A stretch of DNA of 43,411 nt. Origin: a bacterium (lineage in GTDB: Bacteria; Patescibacteriota; Patescibacteriia; SG8-24). The position numbers and the translations under genes are program-made. Shown one piece after another: positions 27,150 to 36,303 of this stretch (positions are counted from its first letter, which is position 1; the number at the start of each line of letters is the position of its first letter). The stretch lies in assembly GCA_023246195.1 (NCBI GenBank), contig JAHFIW010000007.1:1-43411 (forward strand). Direction: 5' to 3'. Under the pieces are notes generated by a model. It ran no database searches and was not told the DNA's origin. It saw nothing but the letters and a program-made list of their open reading frames with translations.

Positions 27150-27899
27150 ATGGACACCACGTTCCTTGAATCGCGCGCGGCCGAAGTGCTGTCGCGTTTT
27201 GATCCCGAGAAGCTGCGCAAGTCGTTGCTGTCTCGTCCGTTCATGATCGAGACCTTCGGCACGCCAAAGTCCGGAAAGAGCACCATGAGGGAGATGCTCA
27301 AGCACTTCTTCAAACGCAACGGCCTGTCCGTTTCCACGCCCATCGAGGGCGCCGAGGTTGTCGAATGGATCAAACGTCACGAGCCGGAGTACAACTTCCA
27401 GACGGGAGAGTACGCGCTGTCGCTCGCTCGCGAACGCGCGCTCGGTCCCGGTCATCGTGACTTCCATGTCGTCATCTTCGACCGTGCCATCTACGACTGC
27501 GTGGCACGGATGGAGTACTACGTGGCCAACGGCAAGATCAGCGAGGAACATCGCAGGGCGGTGGAAGGATACTTCCTGCTGCCGCACAACAGGGAGATGT
27601 TCGATCTCCACGTCTGTCTGGTGGCCAAACCGGAAGTCGCCATTCATCGCGAGCTCGCCCGAGCGCTCACCAAGAAGCCCGGCGAGACCATGAATGCAGA
27701 CACCCTGAGCAAGCTGCTCAAGGCCCATGAGTCGATGTGGAAGCGGCTCGGTTGTGACAATGACCCGTCGATGGTCTGGCACGACTCCTCCACGGAGAAC
27801 GAGCAGGAGACCGCCCTTTCCATCCTCGACTCGGCACTTGCGGCCTTCATGCGGCGGCTGGACGCCGAGGAGTCACGGAAGCTCATCACCGCGCCTTAA
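27150..27899 (+). CDS. P-loop kinase/NTPase
   Basis: FMIETFGTPKSGKSTMREMLKHFFKRNG Walker A, VVIFDRAIYDC; AAAGGAG upstream of the ATG. Confidence 0.7.
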   Translation: MDTTFLESRAAEVLSRFDPEKLRKSLLSRPFMIETFGTPKSGKSTMREMLKHFFKRNGLSVSTPIEGAEVVEWIKRHEPEYNFQTGEYALSLARERALGPGHRDFHVVIFDRAIYDCVARMEYYVANGKISEEHRRAVEGYFLLPHNREMFDLHVCLVAKPEVAIHRELARALTKKPGETMNADTLSKLLKAHESMWKRLGCDNDPSMVWHDSSTENEQETALSILDSALAAFMRRLDAEESRKLITAP

Positions 27900-27917
27900 G
27901 AAGGGGCGGTTTTTTTT
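27888..27917 (+). terminator. Rho-independent terminator
   Basis: ACCGCGCCTT/AAGGGGCGGT hairpin with T run, overlapping the gene end. Confidence 0.7.
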
Positions 27918-27959
27918 GCGCAACCAGCCCCGTACCCCTTCCATTTGGCAGTTTGAGGT

Positions 27960-27968
27960 TGTGGATAA
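27960..27968 (+). promoter_or_regulatory. DnaA-box-like 9-mer TGTGGATAA
   Basis: Exact consensus; upstream of GTGACA-N17-TATGCT (27988-28016). Confidence 0.5.
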
Positions 27969-28042
27969 GTTGCGCAGTCACTCGTGCGTGACAGCCTCCA
28001 GCCCTGTGGGTATGCTCAATCTATACGTTGTCGTACTGCCGT

Positions 28043-28618
28043 ATGTGGAATCCGCGTCGGATTGGCATCGACCTTGATGGCGTCATCATCGACCACCGCG
28101 AGCATAAGCGCATGCTGGCGGAAGAGTATGGTTTTGCCCTGGAACCGTGGCAGACCAATTCCAATATCATGCGCCAGCATGTCCCCGGTGAAGTGTTCGA
28201 CACCATGCAAACCGACTTGTACGGGTCGCTCACGCGCAAGGCGCCGGCAGTGGCGGGGGCGTTGCAGCTGCTCCCGTCGCTCAAGGCCGAGGTCTACATC
28301 GTCTCCTCGCGTCGCGCCGGCAGCATTCGTCACGCGCAGGACTGGCTCCTCAGTCATCGCGTCTACGACTCCGTTCCCGCCGAACGCATCTTTTTCTGCG
28401 GCACCGACGGCGAGAAGCGCGGCTACTGCGACCGTCTGGGCATCGACCTGTTCCTCGACGACAAGATCAGCGTGCTCGAGGGACTTGGCGCAAAGACCAA
28501 GCGCGTGCTTTTCGACGAGGACGGCATCGCCAGACATCTCAATGCGGAAGAACGGTTTACCGTCGCCAAGACCTGGGATGAGTTCGTAGTCCTGGCGAAC
28601 GGAAAAGTGCACGCGTGA
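28043..28618 (+). CDS. HAD-like phosphatase/nucleotidase family protein
   Basis: RIGIDLDGVIIDH (DxDG), VYIVSSRRAGS, LFLDDKISVLEGL. Confidence 0.65.
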   Translation: MWNPRRIGIDLDGVIIDHREHKRMLAEEYGFALEPWQTNSNIMRQHVPGEVFDTMQTDLYGSLTRKAPAVAGALQLLPSLKAEVYIVSSRRAGSIRHAQDWLLSHRVYDSVPAERIFFCGTDGEKRGYCDRLGIDLFLDDKISVLEGLGAKTKRVLFDEDGIARHLNAEERFTVAKTWDEFVVLANGKVHA

Positions 28619-28643
28619 ACATCTTGCCTCGTCCTGACGCCGC

Positions 28644-28668
28644 ATCTCCTCCTGATGAGGAGATTTTT
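28644..28668 (+). terminator. Rho-independent terminator
   Basis: ATCTCCTC-ctgat-GAGGAGAT-TTTT. Confidence 0.75.
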
Positions 28669-28745
28669 CGTTTCGCGAAAAAGCTCAGCTGGCCGGCACT
28701 CGCGCCCCTTGTCGCGCCCGTCCTGCTATGATAGATTCGTTCGTT

Positions 28746-29834
28746 ATGGGAGCACTCAAGCGCAAAATCATGGTTGCCATGTCCGGCGGCGTAGACTCGA
28801 GCGTCGTCGCCGCGCTTTTGTTAGCCGAGGGCCACGAGGTTACCGGCGCCTTCATGAAGAACTGGTCCGACGAGGCCGACCCCTGCACGGGAGAGTGCGC
28901 ATGGAAGAAGGATCGCCAGGATGCCTTGCGCGTGGCCACCACGCTCGGCATTCCTTTTGAGACTTTCGATTTTGAGGCGGAGTATCGCCGCGACGTGGTC
29001 GAGTACATGGTTCGCGAATACGCCGCCGGGCGCACGCCGAATCCCGACGTGATGTGCAACAGCAAGGTGAAGTTCAAGCTGTTCTTGAGGAAGGCCTTGG
29101 ACAGCGGGGCGGACATGATTGCCACGGGACATTACGCGCGCGTTGCCGAACAGTCCGGCCGATTCGCGCTGCTCGCCGGCATCGACACGAATAAGGACCA
29201 ATCCTACTTCCTGAACCAGCTCACCCAGGAGCAACTTTCCAAAACGCTGTTTCCCATCGGCCATCTCCCCAAACCGGAAGTGCGCCGCCTGGCTGCCGAG
29301 TTCGATTTGCCCACGGCCGCCAAAAAAGACAGTCAGGGCATCTGCTTCATAGGTAAGGTCGATTTGCGCGAGTTCCTCGGAGAAAAAATTTCCGGCATCC
29401 CCGGCGACGTCGTCACGATCGACGGAAAAGTCGTCGGCAGACATGCGGGCATTGCGCCGTACACCATCTGTCAGCGACATGGCCTGGGCATCGGCGGGGG
29501 AGCGCCGTACTTCGTGGTCGACAAGGACCTCAGTCGCAACGTCGTCATCGTCTCGCGGGCCGAGGCGGACCTGTTCGCTTCCGCGCTCGTCGCCGAAGAA
29601 CCGCACTGGATCGCCGGCGAGCCGCCGACGTTCCCGCTCCGTTGCCGAGCGCGAATTCGCTATCGCCAGCCCCTTCAGGACTGCACCGTCACCGCAACCG
29701 ACGGCCAACTGCGCGTCGACTTCGCCCACTCCCAACGCGCCATCTCCCCCGGCCAGTTTGCGGTATTCTACGACGGCGATATCTGCCTTGGCGGCGCGGT
29801 CATCGTCCGGCGCGCGGAAGCCGCTGCACGTTGA
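28746..29834 (+). CDS. mnmA: tRNA-specific 2-thiouridylase
   Basis: IMVAMSGGVDSSVVAALL, AGRTPNPDVMCNSKVKF, ATGHYAR, DQSYFLNQL, KKDSQGICFIGKVDLREFL. Confidence 0.95.
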   Translation: MGALKRKIMVAMSGGVDSSVVAALLLAEGHEVTGAFMKNWSDEADPCTGECAWKKDRQDALRVATTLGIPFETFDFEAEYRRDVVEYMVREYAAGRTPNPDVMCNSKVKFKLFLRKALDSGADMIATGHYARVAEQSGRFALLAGIDTNKDQSYFLNQLTQEQLSKTLFPIGHLPKPEVRRLAAEFDLPTAAKKDSQGICFIGKVDLREFLGEKISGIPGDVVTIDGKVVGRHAGIAPYTICQRHGLGIGGGAPYFVVDKDLSRNVVIVSRAEADLFASALVAEEPHWIAGEPPTFPLRCRARIRYRQPLQDCTVTATDGQLRVDFAHSQRAISPGQFAVFYDGDICLGGAVIVRRAEAAAR

Positions 29835-29878
29835 CCATCTGAGACGGCTGGGCTAAGGTCTGGCCAGGGAGATGCAGC

Positions 29879-30190
29879 ATGAATCTTGCAAACCAGTTCG
29901 TCGGTCTCTTTCTGTGGCTGCGAACGCCGTTCTTCGTCGTCTCTTTGATCGCCGGTATTTGGGCGGGCATGCGCCTCAATTCCGGCCGCCTCGATAAAAG
30001 TACGCGCGCGCTCGCCTGGATCGCGCTCGTCACCAGCGTGCTGGTCGCCGTCGGCTACCTGGGAGAAGTCGTTCTGTTCCTCAAGATCGGCGCCGGCGGC
30101 AACTCGTTCATGAGCCTCTTCTTCGCCGTCCTTTGGGGGTACTTCTCCCTTCGGTCGTACAAGATTCTCAAGATGCTCGGGGCCGCCTAG
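29879..30190 (+). CDS. Small hypothetical membrane protein
   Basis: 103 aa with three hydrophobic segments. Confidence 0.5.
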   Translation: MNLANQFVGLFLWLRTPFFVVSLIAGIWAGMRLNSGRLDKSTRALAWIALVTSVLVAVGYLGEVVLFLKIGAGGNSFMSLFFAVLWGYFSLRSYKILKMLGAA

Positions 30191-30196
30191 CACTTC

Positions 30197-30222
30197 GCCG
30201 CTTCATCATGAGGCGGTTTTTT
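30197..30222 (+). terminator. Rho-independent terminator
   Basis: GCCGCTTCATCATGAGGCGG followed by TTTTTT. Confidence 0.7.
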
Positions 30223-30294
30223 CTTTAGCGCGGATCATCTTGCGAGGAACTGTCTTTCTCGCTATTGTTTTCCCGTACGATTCACGACAATCCT

Positions 30295-30945
30295 ATGAAT
30301 GATTTGAAGCTGAAAATTTCCACTGTCGTCGCCGCGGTCGCACTACCCGTCGGTCTTATCCTCCTTGGGGCCGGCTGCTTCCAGGCCGTCAAGCAGACTG
30401 GCAGCGCCGTCGGCCGATCGCAGGATGCTTCCGTCGAGGCGCGACAAAAAACCAACGAGCTCGCAGCGGCGGAACAGGCCAAGCAGAACGAACGCGACGA
30501 GATGGCCAGTGACGACGTGACCATAGCCTTCATCCTCAGCGGAACCGTCAAGCCGCCAGCTGATGCCGTCATCCTTCCCGACGTTTTCGGCTGCAGCGAC
30601 AGGGTCGCGCTGGTCAAGGAACACAAGGCCGCCGCTACCGACAGCATCGTGCACGACTCGCTGCTGACGTTGTTCTCGCTCCATGACAGCGGCACGCATT
30701 CACCGCTCTACAACGCGCTCGGCAGCGACTCGTTGCAGATAGACAAGATCCAAAGCACTGACGGCGTCACCACCGAAGTCTGGCTTAAGGGCACCGTCAC
30801 GCCCGGCGGAGCTTGCGACGGTCCGCGCATAAAGGCGCAGATCGAGGGCACCGTCGCGCGCTTCCGTCCGCTCTATAAGATTTTCCTGAACGGCAGCGAG
30901 GCTGCCTACCGCTGCCTTGGTGACATGACCGGCAAGTGCATATAG
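30295..30945 (+). CDS. Hypothetical secreted/lipoprotein-like protein
   Basis: MNDLKLKISTVVAAVALPVGLILLGAGCFQAV, lipobox-like LGAGC. Confidence 0.55.
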   Translation: MNDLKLKISTVVAAVALPVGLILLGAGCFQAVKQTGSAVGRSQDASVEARQKTNELAAAEQAKQNERDEMASDDVTIAFILSGTVKPPADAVILPDVFGCSDRVALVKEHKAAATDSIVHDSLLTLFSLHDSGTHSPLYNALGSDSLQIDKIQSTDGVTTEVWLKGTVTPGGACDGPRIKAQIEGTVARFRPLYKIFLNGSEAAYRCLGDMTGKCI

Positions 30946-30947
30946 AT

Positions 30948-32804
30948 ATGACTGGAGACGAGATCCGAAAAAAATTCCTGACCTTCTTCGAGAAGCGCGG
31001 GCACAAGATCATCCCCTCGGCATCTTTGATTCCGGAAAATGATCCGACCGTGCTGTTCACGACTGCCGGCATGCACCCGCTGGTGCCGTACCTGATGGGC
31101 GAGCCGCATCCGGAAGGCGCGCGCCTTACTGACGCGCAAAAATGCGTGCGCACGGGTGACATCGACGAGGTCGGCGATAATCGTCATCTCACCTTTTTCG
31201 AGATGCTCGGCAATTGGTCGTTGGGCGATTATTTCAAGAAGGAAGCGATCGAGTGGAGCTACGACCTGCTGACTTCTTCGGAAGGCTACGGACTTGATCC
31301 AGGGCGCCTGTACGTTTCGGTATTCGAAGGCGATGCCGAAATGGGGCTTGGCTTGGATACGGAATCCATCGGTCATTGGCAGACGCAGTTCAGGAAGGCC
31401 GATATCGATGCCAAGGTCGGCGAGAAGATTTTTGCCTATCCCAAAGCCAAAAACTGGTGGGGCCCCGCCGGTCAGACCGGCCCGTGCGGACCCGATACCG
31501 AGATGTTTTATGACACGCTGAATCTGGCCGATCCCAAGGCACATGCGGCGGGCTGGATCGGGGGAGAGGCTTGTCATCCCAACTGCGACTGCGGTCGCTA
31601 TGTGGAAGTCTGGAATGACGTCTTCATGCAGTTCAATAAGACTGCAGAAGGCGGATTCGAGCCGTTGGTCAAGAAGAATGTCGACACTGGCATGGGCCTT
31701 GAGCGCATGACAATGATGCTGCAAAAGGCGCCGACGGTTTTTGAGACGGACCTTTTCCAGCCGATCATCGCAGTAATCGAGGGACAGTCCGGCCGGACAT
31801 ATGAGAAAAACGAAAAGGCTGCGCGCATGATGCGCATCGTTGCGGACCACATCAAGACTGCCACCTTCATCATCGGTGATCCTCGAGGCGTCGGACCTTC
31901 CAACACTGATCAAGGATACATTGTCCGCCGCCTCATTCGCCGCGCAGTGCGTTTCGGCCGATTAATCGGAATCACGCAAGATTCATTCGTGGGCGCCATC
32001 GCCGACAAGGTCATCGAGATGTACGGTCAGCACTACGGTGAACTCGTCACCAACCGCCAGCGCATCATGGATGACCTCAGGAACGAGGAAGAAAAGTTCT
32101 CTGCCACTTTGCAACGCGGCCTGCAGGAAGCCAACAAGCTCAAGGACCAGTACGCGGCGCACGTGGAGATTCCCGGCACGGTCGCGTTTTACCTGTATGA
32201 GTCGTTCGGCTTTCCGATGGAACTGACCGAAGAGGTGCTCGGCAAAAAGGTCAGCTCGCGCGAGTGGGAAGAGGAATACAAGAAGCATCAGGAAAAATCC
32301 CGCGCCGGCGCCGAGCAGAAGTTTGCCGGAGGACTCGCTGACAATTCGGAAATTGTCGTGCGCATGCACACGGCCACGCACTTGCTGCACAAGGCGCTGC
32401 GCATCGTCCTTGGCAATCACGTGGAGCAGAAGGGTTCCAACATTACCAGCGAACGTCTGCGCTTCGATTTTTCGCACGGTGCCAAGATGACTCCCGAGCA
32501 GATCGCGCAGGTGGAGGACATCGTGAACCAGCAGATTGCCAAGGACCTGCCCGTGCATTTCGACATGCTCACCGTCGACGAGGCCAAGGCGGCCGGTGCT
32601 ATCGGCCTGTTCGAAGACAAGTACGCAGCCCTCGGCAACAAGGTCAAGGTCTATGCGGTCGGAGACGAAGAGCGCGGCTACTTCTCCAAGGAAATCTGCG
32701 GCGGTCCGCACGTGGAGCACACTGCTACGGTCGGTACATTCAAGATACTCAAGGAAGAAGCGTCGTCGGCCGGCATTCGTCGCATTAAAGCGGTAGTGCT
32801 GTAG
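30948..32804 (+). CDS. alaS: Alanine--tRNA ligase, short form
   Basis: KFLTFFEKRGHKIIPSASLIPENDPTVLFTTAGMHPLVPYLMG; HTATHLLHKALR and CGGPHVEHT editing-domain motifs; ends right after the editing domain. Confidence 0.95.
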   Translation: MTGDEIRKKFLTFFEKRGHKIIPSASLIPENDPTVLFTTAGMHPLVPYLMGEPHPEGARLTDAQKCVRTGDIDEVGDNRHLTFFEMLGNWSLGDYFKKEAIEWSYDLLTSSEGYGLDPGRLYVSVFEGDAEMGLGLDTESIGHWQTQFRKADIDAKVGEKIFAYPKAKNWWGPAGQTGPCGPDTEMFYDTLNLADPKAHAAGWIGGEACHPNCDCGRYVEVWNDVFMQFNKTAEGGFEPLVKKNVDTGMGLERMTMMLQKAPTVFETDLFQPIIAVIEGQSGRTYEKNEKAARMMRIVADHIKTATFIIGDPRGVGPSNTDQGYIVRRLIRRAVRFGRLIGITQDSFVGAIADKVIEMYGQHYGELVTNRQRIMDDLRNEEEKFSATLQRGLQEANKLKDQYAAHVEIPGTVAFYLYESFGFPMELTEEVLGKKVSSREWEEEYKKHQEKSRAGAEQKFAGGLADNSEIVVRMHTATHLLHKALRIVLGNHVEQKGSNITSERLRFDFSHGAKMTPEQIAQVEDIVNQQIAKDLPVHFDMLTVDEAKAAGAIGLFEDKYAALGNKVKVYAVGDEERGYFSKEICGGPHVEHTATVGTFKILKEEASSAGIRRIKAVVL

Positions 32805-32845
32805 GGCGGGGGAAACTACCTCCGCAGCAAGGCACCTTAAAGTCC

Positions 32846-32873
32846 TTGACAGATAAACGGAGAATGCTACAAT
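32846..32873 (+). promoter_or_regulatory. Strong sigma70-type promoter (P1) upstream of infA
   Basis: TTGACA-N16-TACAAT with TG extended -10. Confidence 0.75.
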
Positions 32874-32918
32874 GGCAACGCTTTGTGGAAAAGTCCCGCA
32901 GAGTCGTAGGCCACAGGC

Positions 32919-32947
32919 TTGCGATTTTTTATCGTCCACGGTACACT
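32919..32947 (+). promoter_or_regulatory. Second sigma70-type promoter (P2) upstream of infA
   Basis: TTGCGA-N17-TACACT, 10 nt before the infA ATG. Confidence 0.6.
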
Positions 32948-32957
32948 CTAAGGCGTT

Positions 32958-33206
32958 ATGGCTGGAAAAACATCTCTCAACAACGCACAATCGGTGTCCA
33001 AGGGGTTCATCGAAATGAATGGTGTCGTTGAAGAATGTCTTCCTGCCGCGACGTTCAGGATCCGTTTAGAAGGTGGCCAGACCATTCTGGGCCATCTCTC
33101 CGGAAAGATGCGAATGAACCGCATTCGTCTTCTCCCCGGCGACGAGGTCAAACTGGAGATGACGCCGTACGATTTGACTAAGGGTAGAATCGTCTACCGT
33201 TTCTGA
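32958..33206 (+). CDS. infA: Translation initiation factor IF-1
   Basis: [65 protein letters not shown]. Confidence 0.95.
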   Translation: MAGKTSLNNAQSVSKGFIEMNGVVEECLPAATFRIRLEGGQTILGHLSGKMRMNRIRLLPGDEVKLEMTPYDLTKGRIVYRF

Positions 33207-33361
33207 AGCGCAACGTACTTGCGCGGGTATGGAACGCGAGCCTCGCTCGCATCCTACTTACGCCTTAGAAGGCGCCACTCTTTATTATATCGGCACGCCG
33301 CTTTGAAGGAAAAATCCTGACGAATTTTTCCAAGAGGGCGGGGCCGCAAATCAGGAACCAC

Positions 33362-33475
33362 ATGAAAGTCCGCGCCTCAGTCAAGAAAATCTGCATGAAC
33401 TGCAAAGTCATCCGCCGCTACGGTCGCCTTCGGGTCATCTGCAAGACCGCGAAGCACAAGCAGCGCCAAGGTTGA
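33362..33475 (+). CDS. rpmJ: 50S ribosomal protein L36 (absent from the ORF track)
   Basis: Manual translation: [37 protein letters not shown]. Confidence 0.95.
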   Translation: MKVRASVKKICMNCKVIRRYGRLRVICKTAKHKQRQG

Positions 33476-33513
33476 TCGCGCCAGTCCACTCCATCATTCA
33501 AACACACCACATT

Positions 33514-33897
33514 ATGGCCCGTATCGCAGGTATCACTCTCCCGAACAAGCGCATCGAGATCGCCCTCCAGTATATCTTCGGCATCGGCACCAGCCGCGCT
33601 CAGGAGATTCTGGCCAAGTGTGGCATCGATAAGAATACCCGTTCTGCCGACCTCTCCGCTCCGGAAGAAAAGCTTCTCCGCGACGAGATCGAGAAGAACT
33701 ACAAGGTCGAAGGCGAGCTTCGCCGCGACCAGCAGGCCAGCATCAAGCGCCTGAAGGAAATCGGCAGCTATCGCGGTTCTCGCCACGCCAAGGGCCTCCC
33801 GGTCCGCGGTCAGCGCACCAAGACCAACTCCCGCACCGTTCGCGGCAACACTCGCCGCACGATGGGCTCTGGTCGCACGAAGGTCGAAAAGAAGTAA
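33514..33897 (+). CDS. rpsM: 30S ribosomal protein S13
   Basis: [25 protein letters not shown]...[28 protein letters not shown]. Confidence 0.97.
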   Translation: MARIAGITLPNKRIEIALQYIFGIGTSRAQEILAKCGIDKNTRSADLSAPEEKLLRDEIEKNYKVEGELRRDQQASIKRLKEIGSYRGSRHAKGLPVRGQRTKTNSRTVRGNTRRTMGSGRTKVEKK

Positions 33898-33900
33898 TCA

Positions 33901-34389
33901 ATGATGTCTCTCACCGAGCGTATGGCTGATGAAATGAAACCGACAACCGAGGCGGCAGTTTCGACTGAAGCCTCGACCGAGAAGGGCGCCGCTGACGCCA
34001 AGTCTTCGACTCGCCCGCGCGGCAAGAAGAAGGCCGTGAAGCAGGTCAGCATCGGCCGCGCTTACGTGCAGGCCACCTACAACAACACCATCGTCACGCT
34101 CACCGACAACAACGGCAACGTGCTCGGTTGGTCCAGCGCCGGTGTCGTCGGCTTTAAGGGGCCTAAGAAGTCCACCCCTTACGCAGCTGGACTGATCGTC
34201 AAGGACGTCTGCGACAAGGTCAAGGAGTCCGGCCTCAAGGAAATCAGCGTGTTCGTATGCGGCGTCGGTTCGGGTCGCGAAGGCGCCGTCCGCGCTTTCC
34301 ACGCCAACGGCCTCAACGTTTCCTCCATCAAAGATATCACCCCTATTCCGCACAACGGCTGCCGTGCGCCTAAGCCGCGCCGCGTCTAG
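33901..34389 (+). CDS. rpsK: 30S ribosomal protein S11 with N-terminal extension
   Basis: GRAYVQATYNNTIVTLTDNNGNVLGWSSAG...FHANGLNVSSIKDITPIPHNGCRAPKPRRV. Confidence 0.97.
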   Translation: MMSLTERMADEMKPTTEAAVSTEASTEKGAADAKSSTRPRGKKKAVKQVSIGRAYVQATYNNTIVTLTDNNGNVLGWSSAGVVGFKGPKKSTPYAAGLIVKDVCDKVKESGLKEISVFVCGVGSGREGAVRAFHANGLNVSSIKDITPIPHNGCRAPKPRRV

Positions 34390-34400
34390 CATTTCCACCT

Positions 34401-35030
34401 ATGGGACGAAGACTTGAAGCAAAATGCAAGCAGTGCCGCCGCGAGGGTGAGAAGCTCTACCTCAAGGGCGACAGGTGCTTTACACCGAAGTGCGCCATCG
34501 CGCGCCGCCCTTTTAAGCCGGGCATGCACGGTCCTACCTCGCGCACCCGCCCCACTCCGTACGGCATCCAGCTTCGTGAGAAGCAGAAGGCCAAGAATAC
34601 CTACGGCCTGATGGAACGCCAATTCAGCAATTACTTCGCCAAGGCAACGCGCCAGGTGGGTAACACCGGAGAGTTCCTCGTGCAGATGCTGGAGATGCGC
34701 CTCGACAACGTGGTCTACCGCCTCGGATTCGCAAAGTCGCGCGCCCTGGCACGTCAGGTCGCCGGGCACGGTCATATCCGCGTCAACGGCAAGAAGGTCA
34801 CCGTTCCTTCGTACCAGGTCAAGGTCGGTGACGTCATCACCCTTTCCGGTCGCATTTCCAAGAGCAAGTTGTTTGCGGATGAAACTGCCCGTCTCGAAAA
34901 GTATCAGACTCCCAGCTGGCTCCACTTGGATGCGGCATCCAAGACGGGAAAGATACTCACCAAGCCGCAGGGTGCGGAGCTCAAAATGAGCTTCGATCCC
35001 AAGCTCATCGTCGAATTCTACTCGCGCTAA
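34401..35030 (+). CDS. rpsD: 30S ribosomal protein S4
   Basis: MGRRLEAKCKQCRREGEKLYLKGDRC...YGLMERQFSNYF...RLDNVVYRLGFAKSRALARQ. Confidence 0.97.
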   Translation: MGRRLEAKCKQCRREGEKLYLKGDRCFTPKCAIARRPFKPGMHGPTSRTRPTPYGIQLREKQKAKNTYGLMERQFSNYFAKATRQVGNTGEFLVQMLEMRLDNVVYRLGFAKSRALARQVAGHGHIRVNGKKVTVPSYQVKVGDVITLSGRISKSKLFADETARLEKYQTPSWLHLDAASKTGKILTKPQGAELKMSFDPKLIVEFYSR

Positions 35031-35065
35031 AACGAGAAGAACTCATTCAATAAGGAGGAACACCT

Positions 35066-35902
35066 ATGGAAGAGATCTTACTTCCGTCAAAAATCGAGTT
35101 TATTCCCGGTGAAGATGCACGCAAGGCCACTCTCGTGGTGGAACCCTGTTGGCACGGATACGGGACGACGCTCGGTAACGCCATTCGTCGCGTGATGCTC
35201 TCGTCCCTTCCGGGTGCGGCTGTCACTGCGGTCAAAATCAAGGGTGCTTCGCATGAGTTCTCCGCCATTCCGGGCGTGCAGGAAGACATGCTCGAGCTCA
35301 TCTTGAACCTCAAGACGTTGCGCTTCCGCCTCTTTTCCGATGAACCGGTCCGTCTGACGCTCAGGGCCAAGGGAGAGAAGATCGTCACCGCTGCCGACAT
35401 CGAGCCCAACGCGGATGTCGAGGTGGTCAATCCTGACCTCCACATCGCCACGTTGACCGATAAGAAGGCGGAATTCGAGATGGAAATCTTCGTCGGTCGT
35501 GGCCGCGGCTACGTCACCGTGGAAGAGCGCTCCAAGGAGAAGCCGGAGCTCGGCATGATCGCCATCGACGCCGTCTACTCGCCAATTCGCGAAGTCGGTT
35601 ACAAGGTGGAAAACGTCCGTGTCGGCCAGATCACCAACTTCGACAGGCTCCTCATGAACATCGAGACTGACGGCACGATCACTCCTCGCGAGGCGGTCGA
35701 CCAGTCGGTCAAGATCATTCTCGACCACTTCAACCTCATTGCCAGCATGGGCCTGGAAGCAGCGGCGCTCGCCGAAGCTCCGGACGCAGAAATGGCTTCC
35801 GAAGAGGCTCCGGACGCAACGGAAGAAGTCGCTGTCGAGGAAGGTTCATCCGATGAAAAGCCCAAGAAGGCCAAGAAGGCTCCCAAAAAAGCTAAGAAGT
35901 AA
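35066..35902 (+). CDS. rpoA: DNA-directed RNA polymerase subunit alpha, lacking the C-terminal domain
   Basis: EPCWHGYGTTLGNAIRRVMLSSLPGAAVTAVKIKGASHEFSAIPGVQED; ends in acidic then Lys-rich tail; AGGAGG Shine-Dalgarno. Confidence 0.95.
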   Translation: MEEILLPSKIEFIPGEDARKATLVVEPCWHGYGTTLGNAIRRVMLSSLPGAAVTAVKIKGASHEFSAIPGVQEDMLELILNLKTLRFRLFSDEPVRLTLRAKGEKIVTAADIEPNADVEVVNPDLHIATLTDKKAEFEMEIFVGRGRGYVTVEERSKEKPELGMIAIDAVYSPIREVGYKVENVRVGQITNFDRLLMNIETDGTITPREAVDQSVKIILDHFNLIASMGLEAAALAEAPDAEMASEEAPDATEEVAVEEGSSDEKPKKAKKAPKKAKK

Positions 35903-35951
35903 TCACTCCGCTGATAAGGACGTACGGGTTCCAGCAAGTTGATCTAATACT

Positions 35952-36302
35952 ATGCGCCACCGAAATTCAGGAAAAATCCTCGACCGGAAGAAGGGTCCGC
36001 GCGAAGCCTTGCTTAGGAACCTCGCGACGAGCATCGTCCTGTTCGAAAAGGTAAAGACCACCCGCGCCAAGGCCAAGGCCGTTCGTCCGCTCGTTGAGCG
36101 AATGATCACCACCGGCAAACGCGGTGGACTCGTCAGCCGCCGCAAGCTCTCGTCGTTTTTCTACAGCGAGAACGCGGCCAAGAAAGTTTTGGAAGAGCTC
36201 GGACCCCGCTATAAGGATCGCGCCGGCGGGTACACGCGCATAACTAACCTCGTTCGCCGTGAAGGCGATGGCGCCGAGATGGTCCAGATTGAACTTGTCT
36301 GA
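35952..36302 (+). CDS. rplQ: 50S ribosomal protein L17
   Basis: MRHRNSGKILDRKKGPREALLRNLATSIVLFEKVKTTRAKAKAVRPLVERMIT. Confidence 0.96.
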   Translation: MRHRNSGKILDRKKGPREALLRNLATSIVLFEKVKTTRAKAKAVRPLVERMITTGKRGGLVSRRKLSSFFYSENAAKKVLEELGPRYKDRAGGYTRITNLVRREGDGAEMVQIELV

Positions 36303-36303
36303 T

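Noticed and set aside
30906-32990. Two 335-aa minus-strand ORFs opposite alaS
   Set aside because: Overlap a certain housekeeping gene; no supporting motifs.
33207-33361. tRNA or known riboswitch in the infA-rpmJ spacer
   Set aside because: Hairpins do not form a cloverleaf and no TψC/anticodon-like arms were recognised; kept only as an unclassified structured spacer.
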